NCBI GenBank assembly: GCA_022393335.1
Contig: JAJEKB010021035.1
Coordinates: forward strand, 1,370,780 to 1,434,779
Length of the DNA: 64,000 nt
Direction of reading: 5' to 3'
Source: Macrotrachela quadricornifera
Taxonomy: Eukaryota; Rotifera; Eurotatoria; Philodinida; Philodinidae
Position numbers and translations under genes: made by a program. Position 1 is the stretch's first letter. The number at the start of each line of letters is the position of its first letter. Of this stretch, positions 1 through 12,249 are shown piece after piece. The notes under the pieces are model-generated. The model ran no database searches and had not been told where the DNA came from. It was given only the letters and a program-made list of their open reading frames with translations.

Positions 1-579
1 ATCTGAAAAGTATTTGAAGAATCTTAGAAAACGTTTAAAAAAGTCATATTTTTGGTATGGAAGAAAAACGCTAAATTTTCAAGAAAATGACCCATTTTTT
101 GATTATAATATCTTACATAAGGATACTAATGGAAAACAGCTGAATTCAGTGTAAAAGATCATTCTTTTTCTTATAAAAAAATGTCAAAAATACGTGTGTT
201 TTTGGTACATTCTTTCGACAGTTTTCAATGAATTTTAATTCGACAACTCTGTTTAAATTTTTTTTTATCTATACAGTTTTGCAGAGCTCGACGAGGTCTA
301 TCGAATCATGTAAAAATATTCAAGAAAAACAGATGGTTCCAAAAAGAAATAGTTGGTAAAACATAAGACAACCTTTTACACGCGTATTACGTCGAAAACT
401 TTATGATCAGTGATCGTAAGATACTGAGAAAAAAGCTCGAGTTTCTATTAACTCGTTTTAGATAAATATATTTCAAATAAAAAGCATTATAACTACCATG
501 TTGTAAGTCTTAACATACTGTCAGATGAAGAATTAATAAGTAAGCATCCAATGTTATTTGTTTCAGAAATTAAGTTTTA

Positions 580-1000
580 AAAACGTTTTATTGCTGGACT
601 GCATATTATGAAGGAGCAGATTGTTTTATAGTTTATTGCTTCCCCTAAAAATTTGACCCTGCGCTGCCCATGGTTGTGAATCAAGGAAACACTTGTATAC
701 ATTTTTTTTCTCTTATAACCTATTAGAAACCTTCGATTTTCACATTTAGACCAAAGAACCATCGATACGAAATGATTAATCTTAGAATCATAATAAATTC
801 ACTAAATTTCTGAAAAATTCATGCAAATTTCATTGCCATATGACTTGAGTGAAATCTTACCCAAGCACCCCATCCTACTTCTATTAATAGTAACAACACT
901 CTATAAATCTACCGCTTGACTAAGAAAAGCACCGTGGAAATTTTGGTAGCGTTGTTTAAGGCACTACTATCTGGGTGAGATTCTACCCACACCCCGACTC
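580..1000. repeat. Dispersed repeat, copy 1 of an inverted pair
   Basis: This stretch matches, as reverse complement, the region at about 20150-20480. Shared landmarks are an inner segment reading TGGTTCTTTGG in one orientation and, at the other end, CTATCTGGGTGAGAT. Conceptual translations of both copies share the start MVLWSKCENR, but the frame closes quickly in each, so I read this as repeat sequence and not a gene. No terminal inverted repeat or target duplication was identified. The element class is unknown. Confidence 0.6.
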
Positions 1001-1089
1001 ACATCCTCGTTGGGTGACCCCGCTATGACCTTCCTCCGGGCCTGGGAATGCATCATGGTAAGTTTGGTGACGCTAGCCCGTGCAGGGGC

Positions 1090-1128
1090 CGAATGCATGA
1101 AGAACAAACAAACAAACAGACAAACTTT
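1090..1128. repeat. AAAC/ACAG-type microsatellite
   Basis: A short run of AACA repeats with interspersed CAGA units (AACAAACAAACAAACAGACA). It is a simple-sequence repeat with no coding signal. The surrounding 1000-1590 region shows no supported gene. Confidence 0.6.
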
Positions 1129-1593
1129 CTTCTTTATATATATAGATGCCTGCTTCTAATTTATTAATTTTTCATTTTTCTTATTAATTTATACATCCTC
1201 GCGTTTGAAAAATGTACATGTAAATATCTAGAGAGACATAGAATTTCCTCTCTCTTTGGTATTTTCTTTCTTTTTGTGCATCAATATTATCTGGTTTGGA
1301 AACGTTACATATATAAAAGACGAGATGGACACAAATAAGATAGTTCTTAGATGATAATACATTTTGCTGTGATAGAAATATTATTATTTCGGATAGAATC
1401 ATAAAGATTCTTTTTCTTGTTTTTTCTCTTTCGCCAATGTCTTGTTTACTTCTTTGTTATTATATGTAAGAACGATTTATGACATCAGTAACAGTCTTCT
1501 TTAAGAAAGAAAAGAGATAACACATATCTTTTCTTCTATAAATATTAGGAAAAGAAACTATAGTATATTGTCTTTCTGAAAAAAAACATAAAT

Positions 1594-2454
1594 ATGTCGT
1601 TTCTTTCACGTATAGTAAGTATTTGATCATTTGATAAAAATGTAGATTTAAAATATGATTGTATAAATTAGTTGATCTTGTTTATTATAATATGGATAAA
1701 TTATAAGAATGCTTCTACATTTACTATTCAATCGAAAAGAAGTCACCTAATAGATAAAGAAAGAGCCAATGAAGCTATAAAACAACAACGTTATGTGAGA
1801 TGCGACGAAAGTCAGCTATTAAGTCAAAGGAAATCGAAGGAATGTATTAAAAATACAGATGTTATTCAACTTAATGTTGGAGGTGAAATAATGATGACAA
1901 CTCGTGAAACACTTACTCGTTCTCCAAAATCAATTCTTTCGATGTTGTTTAATGGTGATTGGGAACAAAGATTACCAATTGATAAAAAAGGAAATGTATT
2001 TTTAGATTTTAATCCAATTCTTTTTCGTCATTTATTGGATCAATTACAAATATTAGATAAAAATAATATAATTAACTTTTATCTTCCTTCTCAACCTTCA
2101 CTTATTAAACCATTTAAAAAATTGCTTAAAAAATTAAATCTTAATCAATTCTCATCATTAGAAAACAATATTATTACTTTTAATGTTGCTGGACAAATTA
2201 ATACAAATCAACGTAAAACGTTTGATCAAATATCTAATTCTACTTTAGGTAATATTGTTCTATCGTCGAACATTAAAAAATTTGATAATAAAAGTAATGT
2301 TTTTCTTGATTATGATCCAAAATTATTTCAACATTTGATTAAACGACTGAGAAAAAAATCACCTAAAACTATCGATCTTCCAAAAGAATTCTCAAATCAA
2401 GAATACAATTTTTTCAAGAAATTATTCCCTGATTTGAATATTCATAGTAAGTAA
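1594..2454 (+). CDS. Tandem BTB/T1 (KCTD-like) domain protein, two exons
   Basis: Exon 1 (1594-1614) encodes MSFLSRI and ends at a consensus donor GTAAGT. Two acceptors keep phase 0: AG at 1670-1671, giving a 57-nt intron and about 267 aa, and AG at 1706-1707, giving a 93-nt intron and about 255 aa. I prefer the first because of its length, though it adds a hydrophobic stretch. An in-frame TAG right before 1672 and the lack of a methionine before the first domain rule out a single-exon model. The protein holds two T1-type BTB folds. The first has VIQLNVGGEIMMTTRETL and FLDFNPILFRHLLDQL; the second has ITFNVAGQINTNQRKTF and FLDYDPKLFQHLIKRL. BTB/T1 domains mediate oligomerisation in potassium channels and in KCTD adaptors of cullin-3 ligases. 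No channel segments follow, so an adaptor role is likelier. The stop overlaps a GTAAGT at 2447, so a further 3' exon is possible. Confidence 0.75.
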
Positions 2455-3512
2455 AATACATTTCATATTAATAGAATTAGATTTTTTTTTACAAAACTAA
2501 TTATATATGTAGATGAATATCTTAGACATTGTAGAAAAATTCTAATTTTTATATCTTCATGAACTGCATATTGTGCTTTTACAAATAAATCTAAGTATCA
2601 TTTTCCCTTCTATACTGTTTTAAAAAGTTTATACTCTGAATAAAATTAATATTGAACAGTCTTGAGATATTCAAAATCGATAATGCTTAAATTTATTTGA
2701 ATGCATGTATCTTACATCCCATAAAGGACTATCTGTATTTTCATAGGTAATTGTCTGAACTGGTTACATACAGCAACTATATATGATTTATGATCAGCTT
2801 TTTCTAAATAGAAATTCAATTTTTACAAAGGGAGAAATTTGATAAAGATAGCGAACGAAAATATGTAAGGATACATCTACTTTTCATCAACCGTCAGATA
2901 TTCATTTATTGACAAGTTCTCTAAGCGGATAGTTATTTAATGTTAAATATTGTGAAACGATCAAAAAAGTAAAAAATAATACTAAAGAAAGTGGCTACTA
3001 TCAGCCTTTGAATATCGGAATTTGTTAGAAAATGTACGAATGCCTTTTTTTTGCACTTTTATATGACTTACATAAATTTGCTATTTTATAATCAATGACA
3101 ATCATTTTTTGTTATATCCAAGTTATGAGTAATATTTTACGCAACAAGTCTGGAACACTATGAAGATCGATATAGTTCAAATCATCATGTATATTTCGAT
3201 GCAAACAGACTAGAAGATATAAAAACAATATAACAAGAAAACTAAAAACCGACTGACAGTTATATAGAAATGCACGAGAGATATTCATACATTTTCATGT
3301 ATTCTAACAAATTTTTATACCTAAAAATTGATAATAAAATATTTTCTTCAGTATAATCCTCTAAATATATGTGATCTAAATATGACATCTAATTATTAAT
3401 TTTAAAAAAATGATTTGATGCTCCCTTAGTTTTGGTTTATTCTGTATATAATGAATATTATCAACCATTAAGTATCAGTTAGCTACTTACAAATTTTATC
3501 TGATATTTTTTT
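2455..3512. other. Intergenic, no gene recognised
   Basis: AT-rich DNA downstream of the BTB gene. No open frame longer than about 60 codons with protein-like composition was seen, and no repeat ends were recognised. Confidence 0.5.
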
Positions 3513-4790
3513 TGTGTACTCAAAAAGTGAGTACACTACTATAATCGGTCAGTGTGTCCGGCCGTCCGGTCGTTTATTCGATAACTCTTCACAATTACAT
3601 TCGATTGAGCTGAAATTTTGTGCATAGAATTGTCTCATCAATATCTCGGTCGAGTTCGAAGATGAGAAAGATCCGACAAGAAATGGCTGAGTTATCGAAA
3701 AAATTGTCATTATTCACCAGACCATCCCTGAAGGGGGGGGGGGGGGGGACAGGGTATTTTTCAAAAGAAGATTTTTTTCTCAGAAATATTTTAAATATAT
3801 ATGAATCGATTCAGTTTTTAATGCTGATTCCGAATATGATATTAGTTTTGAATGAAATCGTAGTTTTTTAAGTAAAAGTTGCCTAGATATGTCTCATATG
3901 AGCAATCATTTTGGGGTTTCCCAAATGCCTGGTTTTGTAGTTAATCGAAAGGTAAAAACCCGAATCGATAGCTATTAATATCGGTGATTTATTATGAAAA
4001 TACTGATGCTTGTATCTATCATGTATCACTTATAAATTCATGAGGTTGTTTACGATCGTAATCCTGTTAGACATAAACATAAATTCATTCAAAAATGACT
4101 CTTCTTACCAAGTTTTCCTAGCTAGACACGAATCTAAACTCAAATTTCTGTGATTTTTAAGGATATTATATCACTCTGAGAGTAGAGTCAGTGATCACCG
4201 GATATGGGCGCATACTGTGTGGCCCATACTAGCTTAGCACGCCTGTATTTTCTCCTTGCAATTTAATGACAAGGGATGTATCGTGATGAGATATATATCT
4301 TTCAGAAACAAAGAAATACAGGCCCTAGTGCATCACGTGAGAAAAGTCCAAATACTCTCTCTCGAAATAAGCTATATCGCTGAATTTACGCCGTTTCTGG
4401 CTTATAATACTTTTTTATCCCATAAATTACTCTCTGAGTGTAATGAATTTTAAAGATTAAACTGTTTTCTATCCAATTGAGACCTTCTTTAGCTCAAGGG
4501 GCCAAATCGTTCATGAGACAAAGTTATTTTCTATTAACTTTTCGTAAGCCGGAAGGGTTTGTGGAGCCCACTGGTTCCCTTATTTACGCCTTTGGATGGA
4601 GCAGTAACCAATAAAAATGAAGTTATGAGAAAAATGGTTTTTCATAAAGACAATTTGTCATGCTAATTTTGACGTTCAAACATTTCATAATGACTCATCT
4701 GATTCATACACTTTTTGCAGTACACATAACTTTCGGATAAAATCCGAAGTTTTCACATTTATTTTCGAACAAAAAAGAGACAAAATTTGA
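3513..4790 (+). mobile_element. Non-autonomous DNA-transposon-like repeat, copy 1
   Basis: It begins with a 23-bp perfect palindrome (TGTACTC, five A, TGAGTACA core) at 3514-3536. It matches a reverse-complement copy at about 21425-22611 along most of its length. The opposite end carries the related motif TTTTTGCAGTACACA (4713-4726), so the element probably has short terminal inverted repeats, but homology to the other copy runs about 60 bp past this motif. A poly-G tract lies inside at 3734-3749. Open frames inside (3620-3871, 4256-4453) are not conserved between copies. Class unknown; no clear target duplication. Confidence 0.55.
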
Positions 4791-5039
4791 AAAAACCTGA
4801 AAGGTTAGCTGCTTAATCTCAAACGCTATTTAATAAATATTCGCACATATTTAAATAATACCCAGTAACCTGATTATATACTATTAAGTAGCTAGATGAT
4901 ATTACGAAACCTCTGATTAAGTTAAAACAAAAAACTGTGTGATTATGTGATTATATATTTATTCATTTCAATGTTGATATATATAGTTTTGATAATACAA
5001 AGAAAAATAATTTTTTTACACATAAACAAATACCACTAT

Positions 5040-5915
5040 AAGTACACATCACATCCGTTCTTTTTTCTCTTTCTTTCGTACTACAATAAGTACATCTACG
5101 ACGAGTTGAAATAGCTGCTGGCATATGAGCTAACAGTTGTGGTGTTTTAGAATTTCCGTATCACTAATGTTCTTTTCGAAGCGGATCTTCTTCTGATTAC
5201 TCATTGCCAAAGGTCTTCTTCCTAGCCTTTTTCTACTACAATAATTACCTATCAGTGCCGTGCTGATAGATAATATATATTCTATAATACTAATATTACT
5301 ATTAGAAAGATGTCTATAATAGATAAATGAATTTACTAATGACTTACCAAGGAAATGAAAAAATATTTTTATAAACTTGAAAAAGGAATCTATTGGTCGA
5401 TCTATATTGTTTCCTAATGCATGCCCCTCAAAATAACTGAAAGAAGTACAGAAACTTGAGTTGTCAACTTTCCATTTTTCCCAATCATCCATTGAATTTT
5501 GGTTTTGTTCTTCGATTAATGAATCATTATGTTCAGAACTAATACTTTCAAATTCATGAGAACTAATTGTACTTTCATTTTCATCGGAAAAGATTTCGTC
5601 AGAATCTCAATCCAGTATATTTTAGAAAACAGTTAAGTTTCATCACGACACAATGAGTCAAAACACGAATTTTTCAGAAATTTAGATTTTTCAAGGAAAC
5701 TTTCTCAAATCAAATAAACATATTCCAATACACTTTTCGATATTGTTTATTCATACGGATGTCTGTGCAATCTTGCACAAATATGTCTTAACTATGAACA
5801 TTTGTTGAAAAGTTTCCTTCTAGATCTTAAAAACCACAAACATATTTGAAATTTTTTGAAAATTAGAAATTTTCGCTAGATGGGACACATATGTCCTATC
5901 GGGACTCAAAGGGTT
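5040..5915 (-). pseudogene. piggyBac transposase, internally deleted and frameshifted
   Basis: On the minus strand an acidic N-terminal stretch (about 5600-5493) leads into DDWEKWKVDNSSFCTSFSYF and then DRPIDSFFKFIKIFF, the layout of a piggyBac transposase N-terminus. The frame then jumps directly to SLVNSFIYYRH, which belongs near the C-terminus, so the catalytic DDE core is missing. After a frameshift near 5135, a cysteine motif (RRRCTYCSTK, 5110-5060) resembles the C-terminal zinc-binding region. The outer end reads CCCTTTGAGTCCCGATAGGA on the minus strand, next to TTAT instead of the expected TTAA. A matching opposite end was not found. It is a dead, internally deleted copy. Confidence 0.6.
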
Positions 5916-6094
5916 ATTGTGACGAACTCTCAGAATCGCTTCTGGGAATCTATAGTTTCAATATTTTTGCCGCCGAAGGCGGCCACGCTCACAACAATTA
6001 TTTAAAAAAAGTTGTTATTTCTCGTGCGTGTAAGATTAAATGTTCTCTAAGGTCATAAACATACCATTTTACAGTGGATAAATAGGAAACTCCG

Positions 6095-6185
6095 TCTTAT
6101 TTCGATGAAAATTTACAAGGGGGGAGGGAGGGGGTAAAACCATTTACAGAGGGGGCATTGCACTCACGGTGGTTACCCCACTAGT
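6095..6185. repeat. G-rich repeat shared with about 22790-22900
   Basis: A stretch rich in GGGGG runs that reads as an imperfect reverse complement of 22790-22900, sharing the pattern of TTTACAGAGGGGG and GGTAAAACCATTT. No ends or open frame were recognised. Confidence 0.4.
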
Positions 6186-6816
6186 ATGAAGAAGTACAAT
6201 AAACAAAAAATTTATTAACAAAGTAAATAACTACTTAAATTACTAAACTAGAAGTACAGTGAGAAGGATAGAAGTGAGTTTTAAATCTTTTTTTTTTATA
6301 CCGACTTCAATAAAACAGTACATACATGTATTAAAAGAAAAATTCGTTAAAATAAAATATTTGAACTCTGACATATGCATATTTTTTCTTTTCTATGACT
6401 ATTTAGACACGTCATATTTGGCAAAATTTGTTAAATTTCATGTATTCTTTAAGACTTTAAGAAAAAATCGACATATTTTGAACTTTTAACATTACTAAGA
6501 ATTTCAATCTTCTGCTACTGTTCACATAAAGAAAAACAGTTTATTGACAATTTATCCTTAGTTATGCTAAAACAGATACCTTTGAAATCAAATTTTGAAG
6601 TAGAATCTTATTACAGTAATTACATTCATCGTTTTCTGTGAAAAAAAAAACATGTCTTTTTGCTTTTGTGCAAATGATTGATATGCACATCATTGAAAGA
6701 TATTGAAATGTTCAATGAGTAGTATTCGACCTAGGAATGTTCCGAATTTGAGCCATTCGGCCTCGGTTTGTTTTAATCTGAGTTAGTGTTGTTTATGTTT
6801 ATTATCGATTTTAGTC

Positions 6817-8717
6817 ACCCTAGTTAGTGGCGGAGCCAGGATTTTGGTCTAGGGGGAGCTGAGCTCCCTGACTTCGATTTTGGGTTTTCCGCTTCCAGAT
6901 TTCAAAACTAAAGTTTCCTAAAAAACCAAAGCGAACACCAAAAAAATCTAGGTACCTCCTCTATCTTTGACTCTCTGATATCGTTTTTGGTAACAGCTCA
7001 TTCTCAAAAGAAATACAATTTATTTTGTATACATAGTTCGCACCAAACGATGTAGAAAATAATTTGTTGAATGGTTTGTTAATGTAACTATTTGTCATTC
7101 TCATAGCTATTTAAATCTATTTGTGAGCGTGTGGTCCTATCCGGAGATCGGATCGCTCTAGGTGACTAACTCTGAAGATGAGGTGGAGACGAGTGATGAT
7201 TTATTGCAAAGAAACCAGCGCTATATATATCACACGCGAACAAAGATGAACAGAAGTGGGAACATCCCAATGAAAAGTGACAACACAAAAAAAAGGAAAA
7301 ATCCATATGTGATCATATATGTGAAGAACAGAAAAGGAAAGAAAAGAAAGAAAAGAGAAGAAAAGAGGATGATGCATATCATCCTCTAACACTATTACAG
7401 CTATGTAAAGAACTTGTAGCTATGTAATCATTCACGTTACTATTCCAATATATCATAGGCATCTGAAGATCTTGCATCTATCTTTATTTACCATATCTTT
7501 CTAAGGATTTGCACAACTATTTAATTGTCTACATTGATATTTAATAAAAGCAATAAATAACCTCCTAAAGATTAATCTTACATTACTGATTCTTCATCGT
7601 GCAGAGATAGCGATATGATTGCGAGTTGTTTACAAACTATCATCATAAATTTATATATACCTACTTTTTACCTAAATATCTATATGATTCTACAGCTATA
7701 ATTCAAAATTTTGTAGAAAAAAGAGCACATATTTAAAAGGTAGATGTTTTCGTCTGATATACCTCGTCAAGTCACTTAAAGCTGTTGAATTTTTATGATT
7801 GCCTAGAAAATTAGAGGTCTATGTTGGTGAACGCAACGAGAATCTTTTAAAAAATCAGATTGGAAATTTGCTGTTTTCTGTATTGTCAATATCTTTACAG
7901 ATATTTAAAATTTGTCAGAAATTTATTTCTAACTGTTGATTGTTTTAAAGCATAGAAAAAAAGCGATCGAAATCAATGTGATCATTTTATAAATTGATAT
8001 AATACTAACTATAGGGTTATCAACATTATCGACAAATATTTTTCCGTAGAATGTACATGTAAAATCTTGTTGATTCGTTATTCTATGACCTGGATTCAAC
8101 TTTTCAGCTCGGATATTATTTATATGAGATTTACAAATATCTAAATAACAGTGATTGAATGTAAGATATAATATACGAATATTTTGTATTAACAACACGT
8201 GTACAGATAAGGAGCGAATATTTTGATAATAATATAACACAACTTTCTCTAACTAACGATAGAAATTATTCCAACACAACATTATTTAATCGATAGACGA
8301 TGAAAAATTCTAACAACCGATCATATTCTGTTATTTCTTTTAATGAACTTATATCTGCGTATTCTGACTCCTTTTGTATTTTGTTCGGGAGATGTTCATC
8401 CTGACTATAGATGAGAGAAATTAGACTGTAAAACAGAGATCTGTGCAACTGTTAAAATAACTTAATATCATCGCCGTTTTCTTTAAATTGATAGCTAAAT
8501 ACGAAAAAGAAATACTTTAGCTTTTAAATAGCTATAGCTCGTTTTGGATAGCACAATTCTATTAAAAAGTATCCCTTTTGAAAAGCTTCGTTGGTGACTA
8601 GCCACATACTGTAGCTGGAGCACAAACTTCCTAGAGAAAGCTCAAATTTCCTAGGGGGAGCTCAAAAGTTTCTAGGGGGAGCTGAGCTCCCCTGGTGGCT
8701 CTGCCACTAACCCTAGT
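6817..8717. mobile_element. hAT-type non-autonomous element with 8-bp target duplication
   Basis: The element spans 6825-8709 (1885 bp). Its left end reads TAGTGGCGGAGCC and its right end GGCTCTGCCACTA, an imperfect terminal inverted repeat. It is flanked by an exact 8-bp duplication, ACCCTAGT, at 6817-6824 and 8710-8717. Subterminal CTAGGGGGAGCT motifs occur near both ends. Eight-base duplications and these ends are hallmarks of hAT transposons. No transposase frame is present, so it depends on an autonomous copy elsewhere. A solo LTR at 7122-7391 is nested inside and is therefore younger. Confidence 0.85.
7117..7396 (+). mobile_element. Solo LTR with 5-bp target duplication
   Basis: The LTR spans 7122-7391 (270 bp). 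It starts TGTGAGCG, ends CATCCTCTAACA, and is flanked by CTATT on both sides (7117-7121, 7392-7396). Canonical TG..CA ends with a 5-bp duplication indicate an LTR retrotransposon insertion that later lost its internal part by LTR-LTR recombination. A relative lies inverted at 45996-46364 with the same two ends. The purine-rich internal stretch gives misleading open frames on both strands (7162-7392). Confidence 0.8.
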
Positions 8718-10076
8718 ATATAATGACTAAAACCGAGAGCGGGAGTCTTGGCTTGGTCTCGAGCTCGATACATCTCTAATCCAATCATGCTGAATGAATG
8801 AATAATGTTTAGGAAAAATTATCTATCGATTGAATATTAAAACTAGAAACTTTTCTTCTCAAAATTACGAACACCATTGATGATTGTTTCTTATTGGCTG
8901 TGAAAAATTCTTATCGATGAGGATATTTCAATTTATGTTCTAGTTGTGGGAATAACGAAAAATTTCATTTTATGCAGACACTTTTCCACCTACTAGAGTC
9001 AAAAACTTTTAAATAAAATGTAGATTGTGTATAATAGAGATAAATTTAAAAATATATAGTCTATTTCAAAATTGAGCTTTGTATCTTGTCTAGTTTTCCT
9101 CTTAACCATAATGGTCAAGAAATGCAAAAATTTCAAATGTAAAGATATCAAACTTGCCATTTTTTATGAGAAATCATCGATTTATTAAGAAAGATCAGTG
9201 ACAATAAAAGATGGATATTGTCTAGAATAATTGTTATTGATCAATCGACTTTTATTGAAAAATAAAAAAAGAAAGAAAAAGGACAAAATATTCAAATGAT
9301 CTCCTCATCGTCTTATTATTGGAAATACGTCGATATTTATAGATGATGGCGACGAGAATATATCACAAAAACATAAAATATATGGTCAAAGGATGAAAAG
9401 ATGTTTCTTTCTTTTAATTAATAATAAACGCATTTGTGAGCGTTGTTTAAGAAAATCCAATGAATAAGGAAAAATATGAACTTTATTGTAGAAGCACATG
9501 AAATCGGATAATAGAAAAATCTGATTCTTTTATATGATTTAAAACACATTGTGTTATTGAAAATATAAATGTTCAGTTTGATAGTAGATATACTAGTTTT
9601 TATATTAAATGTATAAAAGTAAGTCTCACTCACAAGCCTTACATTTTTATTTTCAATTGTATCGAAAGACCTAAACCCTTCCCTCCCCCTAAAATAAAAG
9701 ACCATCGCCTTATAAAGTGTCTCAGCACATCACTTCTTTTTAGGTAGCCTTCTATTTAAGGCTAAGTTTTGGCCAATTATTAATTTAAAAAAATTTCAGA
9801 ATTAATATTTAATTAATAACCTTTTTTACCATTTTTAGTCGTTTTTTACGAAAAAAATCGCCATTTTTTTGTAAAAAAAATATTAGAAGATTGGTTGTTT
9901 CCTATAATTATTAATTGAAATTCATTAAAAAATTAATATTTTTGTAATATATTAATTAATTATTACATGAACTTACATAGGGGATGGCTTTCTAATATAG
10001 GGTGGCTGTCTATTCGGGGGGGGGGGGGGCAGGAGATAGAAAAATAATAGTTTTGGGAATCTACCAGAAAAATCTC
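8718..10076. other. Intergenic, no gene recognised
   Basis: AT-rich DNA without recognisable protein similarity. The minus-strand frame at 9418-9705 has no family features. A stretch at 9730-10016 has paired motifs (GGTAGCCTTCTA, GGTGGCTGTCTA) that could be an old repeat. Confidence 0.4.
10017..10030. repeat. Poly-G tract
   Basis: A run of about 14 G residues immediately before the NHL duplication unit. Long G runs are unusual in this AT-rich window. The exact length may be unreliable because of sequencing error in homopolymers. Confidence 0.7.
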
Positions 10077-11660
10077 ACATGACTGGTAGGCAAAGAGTTC
10101 AAATATTATCATCTCCGACATTCTTCACTCCTACTTGAAACAGACAAAATGTATATTATTAATAATGAGAACAAAAGTAGGAGAGAAAACATTTTTGAGT
10201 AAACTCATCAACCCGCTCGATAGAACACTGTCCACAATTACACGAAATAAAACTTAAAAAAATATACTATCTTGTGGGTGAGATATAAATATTTTTTATC
10301 TCGATTTCAATAAAACATTGGATATGAAGAGAAAGAAAAGATCATCATAGAACAAGAAATATCCATCACTAATAAATCTCTATAATTTTTCTATGAACTA
10401 TTTTAATACATGATATTCAACAATGTTCTACATATGTCTTTCGAGGATTTTAGACTACGATTCTATCAAGACAAAGCTTCTCTCCACTTCATATTTTCTT
10501 TATATTTGAGAAATCATTGATACAGACATCAGTAAAACATATTATGATAGTATTTTTCTTTAAAGAAACTGAGAATTTTTTCTTTCCTCATAAATCAAAG
10601 AAAATAAAAGGTTTATTTTGATGATAATCATGTTTTCTCTTTCTTTCAGTACCACTTCGTGCCAGTTTGAAAGATATTCCTCCTAATGCCACATGGAACA
10701 AAAATGGTCAAACAGTAGGAGGACAAAATCCAACGCTCTCTGGTCCTGAAGACTTATATGTGGATGATGAACAAACAATTTATGTTGCTGATCGTTCGAA
10801 TCACCGTATTGTAGCATGGAAATCTGGTGAAACAAAAGGACAAATAGTGGCAGGTGGACATGGAAAAGGAAATGGTACTCATCAATTGAATGAACCAACA
10901 GATGTGATCGTGGATAAAGTGAAAGATAGTCTTATTATTTGTGATAATGCGAATCTCAGAGTAGTTAGATGGCCTCGTCAAAATGGAACAAATGGAGAAA
11001 TAATTATTTCGAATATTTCTTGTCGGTGTTTGACAATGGACGACAATGAATTTCTCTATGTCTCTGATAATATCAAGAATGAAGTAAGAAGATATCGAAT
11101 GGGTGAATTCGAAGGAGAAGTAGTAGCAGGTGGAAATGGAAAAGGAAATCGTCTTGATCAGCTCAATTACCCCAGTTACATATTTGTCGATCGAGAACAT
11201 TCAGTATTTGTGGCTGATAATGAAAATTACCGTGTGATGAAATGGATAGAAGGTGCAAAAGAAGGTATTGTTGTTACTGAGGGATACGATAGAAACTATC
11301 GGGCAAGACGGTTTTATCCTAATGGACTTGCAGTTGATCAATTGGGTACTCTTTATGTAGCTGATAGTACTAATAACCGAATTGTACGTTGGCCTAAAGG
11401 AGCACGAGAAATAGATGTTCTTATTGGTGGATATGACGAAGGAGCACAAGCAAATCAATTTAGGAGGCCCGTAGGATTGTCATTTGATCGGCAAGGTAAT
11501 CTCTATGTTGCTGATTGGGGTAACGATCGAGTACAACGATTTAAAATTGAAATATCATGAAATTAATGGAATAAATTGATAAATAAACTTTATGTTTTCT
11601 CAGCTATTGATTATTATATTCTGATTGCTGTGTAGTTTCAGTTGTAAACAAATAAAAGAA
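10077..11660 (+). repeat. Left arm of a gene-containing inverted duplication
   Basis: This segment, which holds the NHL exon plus about 570 bp upstream and 100 bp downstream, is repeated in inverse orientation at about 15890-17255. Shared flank landmarks are ATGACTGGTAGGC near 10080 and GAAACAGACAAAATG at 10138 upstream, and the 3' flank up to about 11655. The left arm carries about 290 bp (roughly 10216-10506) that the right arm lacks, so an indel separates them. Confidence 0.8.
10650..11560 (+). CDS. NHL-repeat beta-propeller protein, copy 1 (main exon)
   Basis: The exon follows a strong acceptor (TCTCTTTCTTTCAG, AG at 10648-10649), opens in phase with two codon bases, and ends with TGA at 11558-11560. 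It encodes about 303 residues. Six NHL repeats are visible, each with a pattern like LYVADSTNNRIVRW followed by a GG(N/H)GKG turn: near 10740, 10890, 11030, 11160, 11310 and 11460. Six repeats would close a complete propeller. NHL propellers usually bind proteins, RNA or sugars; no enzyme residues can be inferred. The upstream exon is not certain: an ATG at 10149 with a weak donor (AAAA|GTAGG) gives correct phase in this copy and in the inverted one, but I cannot confirm it. The partner copy lies convergently at 15973-16886. Confidence 0.85.
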
Positions 11661-11810
11661 TGAAAATGAATTGATTTATAATTATATTTGCGCGCGCGAT
11701 GAGATGGATTCTGACTGTTGGAGGCACAAAGGTCAACAGCGGCAAGACAATGTACGCGCATAAAAGGTCTTTTCGTTGTCTTTGTCCAACAAGAGTAGTA
11801 TCTCTCTAGA

Positions 11811-11843
11811 TTGAATTAATGTAGAAAACATACATTAATTCAA
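11811..11843. repeat. Perfect 13-bp hairpin
   Basis: TTGAATTAATGTA, a 7-nt spacer GAAAACA, then TACATTAATTCAA. A perfect stem of 13 bp. It lacks a downstream gene close enough to suggest regulation and may be a short palindromic element. Confidence 0.6.
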
Positions 11844-12249
11844 CGCCAAAAAAAGAGAAGTTAACTAATCGGAAAGTATTTACACTCGCCATGAAAAGAA
11901 AATACTGACACGTATTTACTTGGTTTTTTTCGTGAAAATTTCGTTAGAAATTATATAAAACTACGTATCACGTTTAAATTTCGCGCAAAGATGTTTTTCA
12001 CAGATCTGCAAGCAGTTTCAAGCATATCAGTATGTCAATTAAAAGGGATAATCAAATAACTTTTTGAAAAAGCAACTGATTTAATAAAATTTTACTCGTA
12101 GTTTTTATCCTCTGAGATTACGTTACATACATAAGATCATGTCCAATTGTTGTAGCTATTCCTCTAGGGTATCAAAAAAGAAACTACGTTTATGCGGCGA
12201 TTTGTTTGCATCCATATCGTTATTCATTTTTCAAATGATAAATATTAAC

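Noticed and set aside
7162..7392. Lys/Arg-rich plus frame and its minus counterpart
   Set aside because: They lie inside the solo LTR at 7122-7391; the composition is that of a purine-rich tract.
10683..11458. Minus-strand open frames opposite the NHL exon
   Set aside because: They mirror the NHL codons, lack family features, and the plus strand has clear repeats and a splice acceptor.
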